Assembly: GCA_963741495.1 (NCBI GenBank)
Contig: CAVUID010000013.1
Location: forward strand, 1-64,000
Source: Sulfurimicrobium sp963741495
Lineage (GTDB): Bacteria; Pseudomonadota; Gammaproteobacteria; Burkholderiales; Sulfuricellaceae
Direction: 5' to 3'
DNA length: 64,000 nucleotides
Shown here: positions 1 through 8,653 of the stretch, piece by piece
Position numbering within the stretch: the stretch's first letter is position 1
Layout of the letters: each line of letters begins with the position of its first letter
The notes under the pieces: generated by a model
Told to the model about the DNA's origin: nothing
Seen by the model: the letters and a program-made list of their open reading frames with translations, nothing else
Databases searched by the model: none
Made by a program: the position numbers and the translations under genes

Positions 1-1304
1 GTCATCAGGTAATCCGCCTGGATGGTCGCATAGCTTTTCAGCGCCTCGGCAACACGGGCAACACTTTCCAGTCCGGCAGTAAAGTCAGCAAAGGAGGCCA
101 CCATCCAGCGACGTGCAGCCCAGCTGCGCCGGTCGCCAGCTCGTTTTGAGCCGCCCACGCGGCCTGCACATTCGCATAGGCTTCCGCCACTTCATGGGGG
201 ATGCCCAACATGGCGAAGCGATTCTTTGCCAGCAGCGCATCCAGCTCGGCCTGCGCCTGAGTCTGTTCGGGCGGAACCACATCGAACGCCACATTCCACT
301 TCATCCCAAGCACCGGGGTCAGGCCGGCATGGTTGAAGGGATCGTGAATATAAGGATTATCCAGCGAATCCCGGCGCGAAGAATAAGCAAAACTACCTGC
401 CAGGCCGGCGTAGATATCCGGATAGGATTCCGCCTTTTTGGCATCCACCAGCGCACGGCGGGCACGCAAACCAGCTTCAAGCTGGGCAAATTCAGGCGCA
501 AGGACGCTGCCTTGCCCTGGTAGTCTGTCAGAAGGCTCAAGGTCGGCAGGGGTGCAGCCGCCAGCGCGTCATCCGCAACACTCAGGTCTGCGCTGACCCC
601 AACCCGGGTGGAATACTTTCAGCCCATTCAGGCTGATGGTTTCCACCGCACCGGCTTCGGCCAGGGTAGCGCTTGAGTACGGCGCTCTTCGATTGCAACT
701 CATACAAATCGGACTGTTTGACCTGTGCGCTGCCTTCGCGAATCAGGCGCTCGACCCGCGCGATCGAGTCATCGACTTTACGGAATACATCTTCCAGCAT
801 CCTGCGGGTATCGGCGTGCGGCCAGAAATCCGTAATACGCCCGGTTCACATCGAGCATGGTCGCGCCACGCTGCAAGCGGCTGTCCTCGATGCTTGACGT
901 CGATATTGCCCTGTGCCGCCTCGCTGTATTTCTCATTTTCCCGAAGGTGTAGAGCGGTTTGATGATGGCAAATTGCAGCATGGTCCAGTCGGACAGGCCG
1001 TCCGGATGGTAGGCATCATCGCGCGGAACCGTACCGGAATTCGCGCCGCCCTGATAAAAGCCACCGCTTACGCCTGGCGCGAGCCCGACAAACAGGTTCG
1101 CGTCCAGACGCAGGCCGTAGTTCCCTTGCGCCTCAGCCAGCATCGCTCTGGCCTGCTCGACCAGCATTTCCTTTTCCCGATACGGGGGTCAGCACTCAAA
1201 CTCATGGCCAGCGCTTGCGGCAAGTCCACCGTCTGCGCGACAGACTGGGGGACAAACAGGCAACTGCATACAAGCAGCGCCAAGGTCTTCAAATTTTGTT
1301 TCAT
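1..1304 (-). pseudogene. TolC-like outer-membrane efflux protein, many frameshifts, runs off the window
   Basis: The reading frame opens at the ATG at 1304 with a signal peptide (MKQNLKTLALLVCSCLF...SVAQ) and overlaps the mlaD stop as ATGA. TolC-family sequence then continues, but it hops among all three minus frames: recognisable pieces include a segment with YTFGK, one with MLDVNRAYYGFLAAR, one with DVFRKVDDSIARVERLI, one with LAEAGAVETISLNGLKVFHPG, and one with AEAYANVQAAWAAQNELA. Shifts are visible near 1170, 945, 890, 825, 650, 600, 490 and 110, several next to short homopolymers. The 3' end lies beyond position 1. Placement after mlaFED suggests an outer-membrane partner for envelope lipid transport or export. 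The gene is either decayed or sits in poor-quality sequence; both are possible. Confidence 0.75.
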
Positions 1305-1774
1305 TTCTTGTCTCCGCTGTCTGCGGCCTTGTTATTGAAAAGAAACTGCCCGATCAGGTTTTCCAGCACAACCGCCGACTGGGTAACCTTGATTTTGTCA
1401 CCCGCCTTGAGCATGACGCTGTCGCCACCCGTTTCCAGTGAAATGTACTGCTCGCCCAATAGCCCGGAAGTCATGATGCCGGCTGAAGTATCCCTGGAAA
1501 ACTGGTAATCCTTGCCCAATCTGAGCATCACCCTGGCATCGTGCCTCTCCGGATCATAAGCAATCTCTGTGACCCTGCCGACCACCACACCAGCGCTTTT
1601 AACCGGCGCACGGGCCTTGAGCCCACCGATGTTGCTGAAATTCGCGGTCACCACGTAACCATCAGACACGCTCGCCCCACCCAGGTTTCCGACCTTGAGC
1701 GCCAGCACCATCAGCGCGCCCATACCCAGAACCACAAACATCCCGACCCATAAGTCTATTGTGGCGCGTTCCAT
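1301..1774 (-). CDS. mlaD: MlaD, MCE-domain phospholipid-binding protein
   Basis: A 157-residue protein with one N-terminal membrane anchor (about residues 7-27, LWVGMFVVLGMGALMVLALKV) followed by a single MCE domain (VTANFSNIGGLKARAPVKSAGVVVGRV). MlaD forms the periplasmic hexameric ring of the Mla ABC system, which moves phospholipids between inner and outer membranes. The ATG at 1774 overlaps the mlaE stop (TGA at 1774-1776), so it is preferred over a TTG one codon upstream. Its own stop overlaps the start of the tolC-like gene. Length and domain order are normal for the family. Confidence 0.95.
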   Translation of the reverse strand: MERATIDLWVGMFVVLGMGALMVLALKVGNLGGASVSDGYVVTANFSNIGGLKARAPVKSAGVVVGRVTEIAYDPERHDARVMLRLGKDYQFSRDTSAGIMTSGLLGEQYISLETGGDSVMLKAGDKIKVTQSAVVLENLIGQFLFNNKAADSGDKK

Positions 1775-2571
1775 CAACTTCCTCCCCGAAACATGAATGC
1801 CGTCAGCACAAAATCCAGCGCCAGTACTGCAAGCGATGAGGTCACCACCGTGCGGGTGGTTGCGCCTGAAACGCCTTCGGCGGTCGGCGGCGCATCGTAA
1901 CCCTCGAACAAGGCAATGGCCGTAATGGCCAAGCCAAATACAAAACTTTTGATCACACCATTCAAAATATCCTGATGAAAGTCGACCGCGCTTTGCATCT
2001 GCGACCAGAATGCGCCTTCATCCACACCAATCAGCTTGACCCCGACCAGATAACCACCCAGTACGCCCATCGTGGAGAACATGGCAGCCAGCAAGGGCAT
2101 GGAAATCACCCCCGCCCAGAAACGCGGCGCCACAACCCTGGCAATCGGATTGACAGCCATCATCTCCATGGCCGAGAGTTGTTCTGTCGCTTTCATCAGC
2201 CCAATTTCAGCTGTAATCGCAGACCCGGCCCGACTGGCGAACAACAGCGCCGCCACCACCGGCCCCAGTTCCCTGACCAGGGAAAGCGCCACCATCACGC
2301 CCAGCGCATCTTCCGCCCCATAGCGCTGGAGCGTTTCATAACCCTGCATGCCCAGCACCATGCCAACGAACAAACCGGACACCAGAATGATGATGAGAGA
2401 AAGTACGCCGGTAAAATAGATTTCCCGCACCGTCAGATAAAAACGCCGGAAGCTGGTTCCCGAATAAAGCAGGGTCAGGAACAGGAAACGGCTGGCGACA
2501 CCAATCCGCCATACGCCGTTCACCGTCGCATGCCCGATGCGCCGCACGGCGAGAGCGATTCGTTCAGGCAC
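1774..2571 (-). CDS. mlaE: MlaE, phospholipid ABC transporter permease
   Basis: A 265-residue permease of the MlaE/YrbE family with five or so hydrophobic segments. The family's cytoplasmic coupling region is visible (ATEQLSAMEMMAVNPI, then ARVVAPRFWAG). It forms the inner-membrane channel that works with MlaF (ATPase) and MlaD. The start is GTG (2569-2571) and lies inside the end of mlaF with an eight-base overlap, which indicates translational coupling. No anomaly is visible. Confidence 0.95.
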   Translation of the reverse strand: MPERIALAVRRIGHATVNGVWRIGVASRFLFLTLLYSGTSFRRFYLTVREIYFTGVLSLIIILVSGLFVGMVLGMQGYETLQRYGAEDALGVMVALSLVRELGPVVAALLFASRAGSAITAEIGLMKATEQLSAMEMMAVNPIARVVAPRFWAGVISMPLLAAMFSTMGVLGGYLVGVKLIGVDEGAFWSQMQSAVDFHQDILNGVIKSFVFGLAITAIALFEGYDAPPTAEGVSGATTRTVVTSSLAVLALDFVLTAFMFRGGS

Positions 2572-3388
2572 GAGCAGCGACCATCTTCAAATCGGCTGCA
2601 TAGGCTGCTGCCGGGTAATGGAAGGGCACTGGGCCATCTTCTTCACCGTGGACGAACTGGTGCACGAATGGCGCACCCGAAGCCCGAATTTCGTCGGGTG
2701 ATCCCTGCGCAACGACAACCCCATCCGAGACAAAATAGACATAATCGACGATTTCCAATGACTCGTGCACATCATGGGTAACAACGATGGACGTCGCGCC
2801 CAGCGCATCGTTCAAACGGCGAATCAGATTACCAATCACGCCCAGGGAAATCGGGTCGAGTCCGGCAAACGGTTCATCATACATAATCAGCATCGGATCG
2901 AGCGCCACCGCCCTGGCCAGGGCGACCCGACGCGCCATGCCCCCCGAGAGCTCGGAAGGCATCAGATCACGCGCGCCGCGCAAACCTACCGCGTGCAACT
3001 TCATCAGCACCAGATCACGAATTACGCTTTCCGGCAAATCGGTGTGCTCGCGCATCTGGAAAGCCACGTTATCGAACACGCTCATATCGGTAAACAGCGC
3101 ACCAAACTGGAACAGCATGCCCATGCGGCGACGCAGGTCATATAACGCGCTGGAGTCGAGCTGGCGCACATCCTGTCCCGCGACGACAACCTTGCCTGAC
3201 TGTGATTTGATCTGGCCACCGATCAACTTGAGCAGGGTGGTTTTTCCGCACCCGCTCCCACCCATGATTGCCACGACCTTACCCTTGGGCACGGCCATGG
3301 AAATCCCCTTCAGGATGGGACGCTGACCGTATGAGAAGCTGACATCCTGGAGTTCGACCAGGTTATCGCCAGATGTTCCAGGGGACAT
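2564..3388 (-). CDS. mlaF: MlaF, phospholipid ABC transporter ATP-binding protein
   Basis: A 274-residue ABC ATPase. Walker A is GGSGCGKTT, the signature motif is LSGGMARRVALARA, Walker B is MLIMYDEPFAGLD, and the switch histidine is in VVTHDVHE. It powers MlaE-D-mediated phospholipid transport at the inner membrane. It is the first gene of the mlaF-mlaE-mlaD-tolC-like run, with ATG at 3388. The 90 bases upstream separate it from the divergent flavoprotein gene at 3480 and should hold both promoters. Confidence 0.95.
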   Translation of the reverse strand: MSPGTSGDNLVELQDVSFSYGQRPILKGISMAVPKGKVVAIMGGSGCGKTTLLKLIGGQIKSQSGKVVVAGQDVRQLDSSALYDLRRRMGMLFQFGALFTDMSVFDNVAFQMREHTDLPESVIRDLVLMKLHAVGLRGARDLMPSELSGGMARRVALARAVALDPMLIMYDEPFAGLDPISLGVIGNLIRRLNDALGATSIVVTHDVHESLEIVDYVYFVSDGVVVAQGSPDEIRASGAPFVHQFVHGEEDGPVPFHYPAAAYAADLKMVAARA

Positions 3389-3479
3389 GGAAAAATAAGG
3401 GCTATCAGAATAGGGGGAAGAATTCTATATCATCTATAATCATCAGGCTATCTGCTTCGCGTCTACCAAGGGGAAAACG

Positions 3480-4539
3480 ATGGAATTCGACCTATTTCAC
3501 GAAATTGCCATGCCGCCCTTTCTGGAGCGGACGGAAGCCCAGGCCTATGCCGACGCACTGGATGAAATCGAGCTGGCCGACAGGCTAGGATTCCGCTGTT
3601 CATGGCTGGTCGAGCACCACTTCATGCGGCAATATTCACATTGCTCCAAACCGGAATTGCTGCTGGCGGCACTCTCGCAACGCACCCAGCAGATCCACCT
3701 GGGAATGGGCATCATCCCGGCCCCCTACCATCACCCGGTGCATGTCGCCGAGCGCATTGCCACGCTGGACATACTGAGCAGAGGCCGGCTTGAGGTAGGC
3801 CTTGGGCGCGGGTTTTCTCCTCAGGAGTATCAGGCCTTCGGCGTTGACATGTCGGAGAGTCGGTCCAGAACGGGCGAGATGCTGGATATTTTGCGTGCCA
3901 GTTTTTCGTCTCAACCGGTCACGTATAAAGGCCAGCACCACACGCTGGACAAGCTGGATATTCTGCCTCACATCATCCAATCGCCCCAGCCACCGATCTG
4001 GGCCGCTGCCGTCAGCCCGGAAAGTTTTGCCTGGGTTGCCGATCAAGGGCTAGGCATGCTGGTTGGCCCATTCAAACCCTGGCTGATGACTAAATTCGAC
4101 ATCAAGAATTATCTGGGCGCATGGAAAGGCCAAATTCCGCCCAGGATAGGCATGGCCGTCGGCGTCCTGTGCCTGCCAGATGGGAAAGCGCGCCAGACAA
4201 CTGGCAAAACAGGCCTTGACCTGGTTTTATCACGAACTGTACAAAACAGCGCTGCCGATACTGGAGCAACTGTATCCAAGCTATGAACATTTTCGTGAAC
4301 TGGGTAGATTCCGCGAATTTCTGAAACTTGGCATCAACCTGAGATTGCTGGAGAATTTTGGCATGGCCGTAGTAGGTTCTCCCGATGAGTGCATCGAACA
4401 ACTGCGCAAATTCGAGGCAGCGGGCGTCACTCACATGCTGTGCGCAGTTGGCGCAGGCGCGGTTAAAACCGAAATTGTGCGAGAATCCATGCAATGCATC
4501 GCCGAAGAGGTCATGCCTGCATTTCGTCAGCGGTATTAA
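3480..4539 (+). CDS. LLM-class (luciferase-like) flavin-dependent oxidoreductase, one frameshift
   Basis: The N-terminal part (3480 to about 4190) begins MEFDLFHEIAMPP and carries typical luciferase-like monooxygenase motifs: VEHHFM, GMGIIPAPYHHPVHVAERIA, and GRLEVGLGRGF. The protein continues in the next frame from about 4180 (ARQLAKQALTWFYHELYKT) to the TAA at 4537-4539, giving about 352 residues, the normal length. The break lies near GATGGGAAAGCG at 4178-4192 and looks like a one-base indel. Such enzymes bind reduced FMN or F420; the substrate cannot be told. The gene is single and its stop lies inside an inverted repeat (4536-4705). Confidence 0.8.
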
Positions 4540-4705
4540 CCCGGAAATTTCACAAATTCGCCCGCCCTCGCTTGCTCTTTTTTTATCCATATGAAAATTT
4601 TGCTCAGTCGGGCGTATGAATCACTACGCCGCTCTATCGAAAAATTCCCCTATGGATCAAAATCCTGCGCGATCATCGGGTGAATTTGTGAAATTTCCGG
4701 GTTAA
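4536..4705. repeat. Pair of 29-bp inverted repeats enclosing 112 bp
   Basis: The 29 bases at 4536-4564 are the reverse complement of 4677-4705 with a single mismatch (position 4681). The arms share the core GAAATTTCACAAATTCG and its complement. The left arm includes the stop of the flavoprotein gene; the right arm ends 34 bases before the thiS start. No open frame lies between. It could act as a terminator/insulator or be the remnant of a small non-autonomous element. No target-site duplication is clear. Confidence 0.8.
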
Positions 4706-4739
4706 AATCCCGACTCCCTTAACTACCGTCAAGTTCAGC

Positions 4740-4940
4740 ATGGAAATTACTGTCAATGGCAAGGCCCACCAGTTGTCAGACACTTGCACCATGGCCCAGT
4801 TGGTAGAACATCTGGATTTGTCCGGAAAACGCATCGCGATCGAACACAACGGGGACATCGCTCCCCGCAGCCAATTTAACCACATACTTCTTGCCGAGGG
4901 CGACCAACTGGAAATCGTCGTCGCCGTCGGGGGAGGTTGA
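4740..4940 (+). CDS. thiS: ThiS, sulfur carrier for thiazole synthesis
   Basis: A 66-residue ubiquitin-fold protein (MEITVNGKAHQLSD...) ending in the diagnostic Gly-Gly (AVGGG, family GG tail). ThiS is adenylated and thiocarboxylated at this C-terminus and donates sulfur to ThiG in thiamine thiazole biosynthesis. It lies directly before thiG, which starts 9 bases after its stop. The full length matches the family. Confidence 0.95.
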   Translation: MEITVNGKAHQLSDTCTMAQLVEHLDLSGKRIAIEHNGDIAPRSQFNHILLAEGDQLEIVVAVGGG

Positions 4941-4948
4941 CTCGACCT

Positions 4949-5743
4949 ATGGATACCATGAACGAATTGACTATTGCCGGCACGACTTACGCTTCCCGTC
5001 TTCTGGTCGGCACAGGAAAATACAAGGATTTCGACGAGACCCGGCTTGCCGTCGAAGCCAGCGGCGCACAAATTGTCACCGTTGCCATCCGGCGCACCAA
5101 TATTGGCCAGAATGCAGGTGAGCCGAGCCTGCTGGATGCACTCCCCCCCTCCCGCTACACCTATTTACCCAATACGGCTGGCTGCTACAGCGCCGACGAT
5201 GCCATCCGTACGCTGCGCCTGGCGAGGGAGCTGCTCGATGGCCATGAACTGGTCAAACTCGAAGTGCTGGGTGACCCGAAAACGCTCTACCCGAATGTAG
5301 TTGAGACCCTGAAAGCAGCAGACATCCTGGTCAGGGATGGTTTCAAGGTCATGGTCTACACCTCTGACGACCCGATCATCGCCAAACAACTAGAGGAAAT
5401 CGGCTGTGTCGCAGTGATGCCCCTGGCTTCACTGATCGGTTCCGGCATGGGCATTCTCAACCCGTGGAATTTGCAAATCATCATCGAGAATGCCAAGGTT
5501 CCGGTCATCGTGGATGCCGGCGTGGGTACGGCTTCCGATGCGGCCATCGCCATGGAACTGGGTTGTGACGGCGTGCTGATGAATACCGCCATTGCCGGCG
5601 CGCAAAATCCTATCCTCATGGCATCCGCCATGAAAAAAGCCGTTGAAGCCGGTCGTGAAGCCTTCCTGGCCGGACGCATGCCGAAAAAGCTGTATTCCGC
5701 CAGCCCAAGCTCTCCGACGGCAGGCATGATAGACAGGAAGTAA
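4949..5743 (+). CDS. thiG: ThiG, thiazole synthase
   Basis: Thiazole synthase, about 264 residues, beginning MDTMNELTIAGTTYASRLLVGTGKYKD. Recognisable motifs are the N-terminal SRLLVGTGKY, EVLGDPKTLYPN (the catalytic lysine follows the family pattern), GMGILNPWNL, VIVDAGVGTASDAA and DGVLMNTAIAGA. It joins the ThiS thiocarboxylate with deoxyxylulose phosphate and dehydroglycine to give the thiazole. The ATG at 4949, with GGAGG at 4932-4936, is preferred over the TTG at 4937 overlapping thiS; ATG 4958 is a second option. Confidence 0.95.
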   Translation: MDTMNELTIAGTTYASRLLVGTGKYKDFDETRLAVEASGAQIVTVAIRRTNIGQNAGEPSLLDALPPSRYTYLPNTAGCYSADDAIRTLRLARELLDGHELVKLEVLGDPKTLYPNVVETLKAADILVRDGFKVMVYTSDDPIIAKQLEEIGCVAVMPLASLIGSGMGILNPWNLQIIIENAKVPVIVDAGVGTASDAAIAMELGCDGVLMNTAIAGAQNPILMASAMKKAVEAGREAFLAGRMPKKLYSASPSSPTAGMIDRK

Positions 5744-5763
5744 ATCGATGGACGAGCAGACTC

Positions 5764-6429
5764 TTGCACCGCCCGGTGCGCAGCTTCGTGCTGCGCCAGG
5801 GGCGCATGTCAAAGGCGCAGACCCGCGCCATTGACACCTTGCTACCCCTGTATGGCATCCCGTTCAGCCACACCCATCTGGATCTGGCGTCAGCCTTTGA
5901 CCATCATGCGCCGACTATTCTGGAAATCGGCTTCGGTATGGGGGACAGCACCGCCGCCATCGCGTTGCAGCACCCTGAGAACAATTACCTCTGCATTGAG
6001 GTTCATACCCCGGGGGTAGGCAGTTTACTCAAGCAAATTGAGGATTCAGGGATCAAAAACATCCGCATCATTCAGCATGACGCGGTCGAAGTTCTGGATG
6101 AGATGATTGATGTAAATGCACTGGATGGAGTGCATATATTCTTCCCTGACCCATGGCATAAAAAACGCCATCACAAACGGCGACTGATACAGGCGGGATT
6201 CATAAGCAAGCTGTGCGCGCACCTGAAACCAGATGCCTATATCCATGCCGCGACGGATTGGGAAGAGTATGCCGCCCATATTCTGGAAACATTCGCTGCC
6301 GAGCCATTACTCGAGAATACAGTGGAAGGGTACGCACCCAGACCAGCTTACCGGCCTCTGACCAAGTTCGAGCAGCGCGGCCTCAATCTGGGGCACGGGG
6401 TCTGGGATATCGTTTTCAGACGACGTTAG
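5764..6429 (+). CDS. trmB: tRNA (guanine-N7-)-methyltransferase TrmB
   Basis: About 221 residues with the TrmB signature ILEIGFGMGDST (SAM-binding) and HIFFPDPWHKKRHHKRRLIQ, plus ATDWEEYA. It makes m7G46 in tRNA. The family N-terminus (RSFVLRQGRM) is in this frame, but only a TTG at 5764 opens it; an ATG at 5748 lies in another frame and would need a one-base slip at 5763. So the start is either TTG or another indel. Its stop overlaps that of corC, which is convergent. Confidence 0.9.
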   Translation: MHRPVRSFVLRQGRMSKAQTRAIDTLLPLYGIPFSHTHLDLASAFDHHAPTILEIGFGMGDSTAAIALQHPENNYLCIEVHTPGVGSLLKQIEDSGIKNIRIIQHDAVEVLDEMIDVNALDGVHIFFPDPWHKKRHHKRRLIQAGFISKLCAHLKPDAYIHAATDWEEYAAHILETFAAEPLLENTVEGYAPRPAYRPLTKFEQRGLNLGHGVWDIVFRRR

Positions 6430-7253
6430 TCGGGCGCGACCTGTCTTTCTACCAGCAGGGTATGCAAGCGGCGGCTATCGGCGCGCAAGACAGTAAACTT
6501 GAGCCCTTCCAGGATGGCGACTTCGCCCCTTTTTGGCAGCCGCCCGAATTGGCTGACCACCAGTCCACCAACGGTATCGAATTCTTCGTCGCCAAACTCG
6601 GCACCAACAACTTCATTGAAGTTTGCGATTTCGGTCACAGCCTTGACCCGGAATCCGCCATTTCGATCCTGAATGATATTGTCTTCCGTTTCGTCAAAAT
6701 CATATTCATCCTCGATTTCGCCGACAATCTGTTCAAGTACGTCTTCAATCGTCACCAGTCCAGCCACACCGCCGTACTCGTCCACCACCATGGCGATATG
6801 GTTGCGATTCATGCGGAATTCCTTGAGCAGCACGTTCAGCCGCTTGGATTCCGGAATAAATACTGCCGGCCTCAGCATCTCGCGGACATTGAAGGCCTCT
6901 CCTGCGTAGAATCGCAGCAGGTCTTTGGCAAGAAGAATACCAATCACGTCATCCTTGTTATCACCGATGACAGGGAAGCGTGAATGCGCAGTTTCAATCA
7001 CAAAGGGGATAAAGGTTTCGGGCGTATCGACGATATCAATGACATCCATCTGTGCCCGAGGAATCATGATATCGCGCACCTGCATCTCGGAGACTTGCAG
7101 CACCCCCTCGATCATTGACAGGGCATCAGCATCCAGCAGATTCTTTTCGTAAGCTGTGTGGAGTATTTCCACCAGCTCTTCCCGGTTATCCGGTTCGGGC
7201 GAGAGCCACGCCCCCAAGCGTTCCAGCCAGCCAGGTTTGGCAGGTTCATCCAT
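6426..7253 (-). CDS. corC: CorC-like CBS-domain protein (Mg2+/Co2+ efflux)
   Basis: A 275-residue soluble protein with two CBS domains (about residues 60-180: VRDIMIPRAQMDVID, HSRFPVIGDNKDDVIGILLAKDLL, and MVVDEYGGVAGLVTIEDVLEQIVGEIEDE) and a C-terminal CorC_HlyC domain (VGGLVVSQFGRLPKRGE). CorC family members act in magnesium/cobalt homeostasis. It ends the miaB-phoH-ybeY-corC operon, a widely conserved order, with an eight-base overlap with ybeY. A second, membrane-anchored paralogue is at 48861-50140. Confidence 0.93.
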   Translation of the reverse strand: MDEPAKPGWLERLGAWLSPEPDNREELVEILHTAYEKNLLDADALSMIEGVLQVSEMQVRDIMIPRAQMDVIDIVDTPETFIPFVIETAHSRFPVIGDNKDDVIGILLAKDLLRFYAGEAFNVREMLRPAVFIPESKRLNVLLKEFRMNRNHIAMVVDEYGGVAGLVTIEDVLEQIVGEIEDEYDFDETEDNIIQDRNGGFRVKAVTEIANFNEVVGAEFGDEEFDTVGGLVVSQFGRLPKRGEVAILEGLKFTVLRADSRRLHTLLVERQVAPD

Positions 7254-7719
7254 GCTGCGGTTTTACCTCTGTAACTTCGTAGGGGTCAGTATAGCCGAGC
7301 TTGCGCATGATGTGGGTTTCTACCGCTTCCATCGCAGCCGCATCCAGTTCGTGTTCATGATCGTAAGCTTGCAGGTGCAGCATCCCATGAATGATCATGT
7401 GTGCGTAGTGTGACTCAACCGGTTTGGCCTGTTCGACAGCCTCCTGTTCAACAACTGGAACGCAGAGAACTAGGTCACCCATGCATACAGGCGACGATTC
7501 ATAGACGAAACTCAAGACATTGGTCGCGTAATCCTTGCCACGGTAGTCGTGGTTCAATTGCCGGCCTTCCTCGACATCAACCAGGCGAACAGTCACCTCG
7601 GCTGGACATTCCTGTGCGGCTCTTAGCCAGGCGCGTATCTGTTGACGAGAAGGGGTTGTGACTGACTTGGCAACAGCCTGCACGCTGAGGGAGAGAGGAT
7701 ATTTACTTGCCGGATTCAT
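7246..7719 (-). CDS. ybeY: YbeY, rRNA-maturation endoribonuclease
   Basis: About 157 residues carrying the zinc-binding signature H-x3-H-x5-H (HMIIHGMLHLQAYDHE) near the C-terminus. YbeY is a metal-dependent RNase needed for 16S 3'-end maturation and ribosome quality control. ATG 7719 (MNPASK) is the likely start, overlapping the phoH end by 17 bases; an in-frame ATG at 7734 would add five residues. It overlaps corC downstream. Confidence 0.93.
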   Translation of the reverse strand: MNPASKYPLSLSVQAVAKSVTTPSRQQIRAWLRAAQECPAEVTVRLVDVEEGRQLNHDYRGKDYATNVLSFVYESSPVCMGDLVLCVPVVEQEAVEQAKPVESHYAHMIIHGMLHLQAYDHEHELDAAAMEAVETHIMRKLGYTDPYEVTEVKPQHG

Positions 7720-8653
7720 ATTGCGTGTATGCATTCACAATGTGCTGCACAAGAGGGTGGCGCACGACATCTTCAGATTCAAAAAAAGTGAAGGCAATCC
7801 CGCGTACCTTGCCCAGTATGTCATGGACACTGGTCAGGCCACTTTTCTGTCCCTTTGCCAGATCAATCTGAGTCACATCGCCGGTAATAACGGCTTTCGT
7901 ACCAAACCCGATCCGGGTCAGGAACATTTTCATTTGCTCGGGTGTTGTATTTTGCGCTTCGTCCAGAATAATGAACGAATGATTAAGTGTCCTGCCGCGC
8001 ATATAAGCAAGGGGGGCAATTTCGATCGCGCCTCGCTCGAACAGCTTCCCTACTTTCTCGAAACCCATCAGGTCATACAGGGCGTCATACAATGGGCGCA
8101 GGTATGGGTCCACTTTCTGGGCCAGATCGCCAGGTAAAAATCCAAGTCGCTCTCCTGCCTCCACGGCGGGGCGAACCAGCACGATACGCTTGACGGCGTC
8201 CCGTTCCAGGGCATCGACAGCACAGGCAACCGCGAGATAGGTTTTTCCTGTACCGGCGGGACCAATACCGAATGTAATGTCGTGTGCTTGTATTTGCGTC
8301 AAATATTGATTCTGTCTGGGTGTGCGTCCGCGCAAGTCGTGTTTTCTTGTCAGCAATTGGGGCACGCTGGAATCAGCCTCCGTTTTGCTTTGCTTCATCA
8401 ACTCGATGAGGCCAAGTTGAACTTCATCCACAGACAGAGCCTCGGTAGCGTGACTATAAAAATCGCTCAGTGCAAGTGCCGCCAGGCGTGCATTCTCAAG
8501 TTTTCCGCCGATTGAAAATTTTTCGCCTCTCCTTGAGATTGAAACGTCGAGCGCAGTTTCGATCTGCTTGAGATTGTCATCAAGCGCACCGCACAGATTC
8601 GATAAGCGCTGGTTGTCGACGGGCGAAAACTCTATTTCGATTGGCTTGCTCAT
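7703..8653 (-). CDS. phoH: PhoH-like ATPase
   Basis: A 316-residue PhoH/YbeZ family protein. An N-terminal KH-like region is followed by a P-loop ATPase: Walker A GPAGTGKTYLA, then LVRPAVEAGERLGFLPGDL, and Walker B FIILDEAQNTTPEQMKMFLTR with GDVTQIDL. YbeZ acts with YbeY in RNA metabolism. The ATG at 8653 overlaps the miaB TGA (ATGA), so the two are translationally coupled. Confidence 0.95.
   Translation of the reverse strand: MSKPIEIEFSPVDNQRLSNLCGALDDNLKQIETALDVSISRRGEKFSIGGKLENARLAALALSDFYSHATEALSVDEVQLGLIELMKQSKTEADSSVPQLLTRKHDLRGRTPRQNQYLTQIQAHDITFGIGPAGTGKTYLAVACAVDALERDAVKRIVLVRPAVEAGERLGFLPGDLAQKVDPYLRPLYDALYDLMGFEKVGKLFERGAIEIAPLAYMRGRTLNHSFIILDEAQNTTPEQMKMFLTRIGFGTKAVITGDVTQIDLAKGQKSGLTSVHDILGKVRGIAFTFFESEDVVRHPLVQHIVNAYTQYESGK

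Noticed and set aside
4536..4705. Insertion sequence
   Set aside because: No transposase frame and no clear target duplication; kept only as an inverted repeat.
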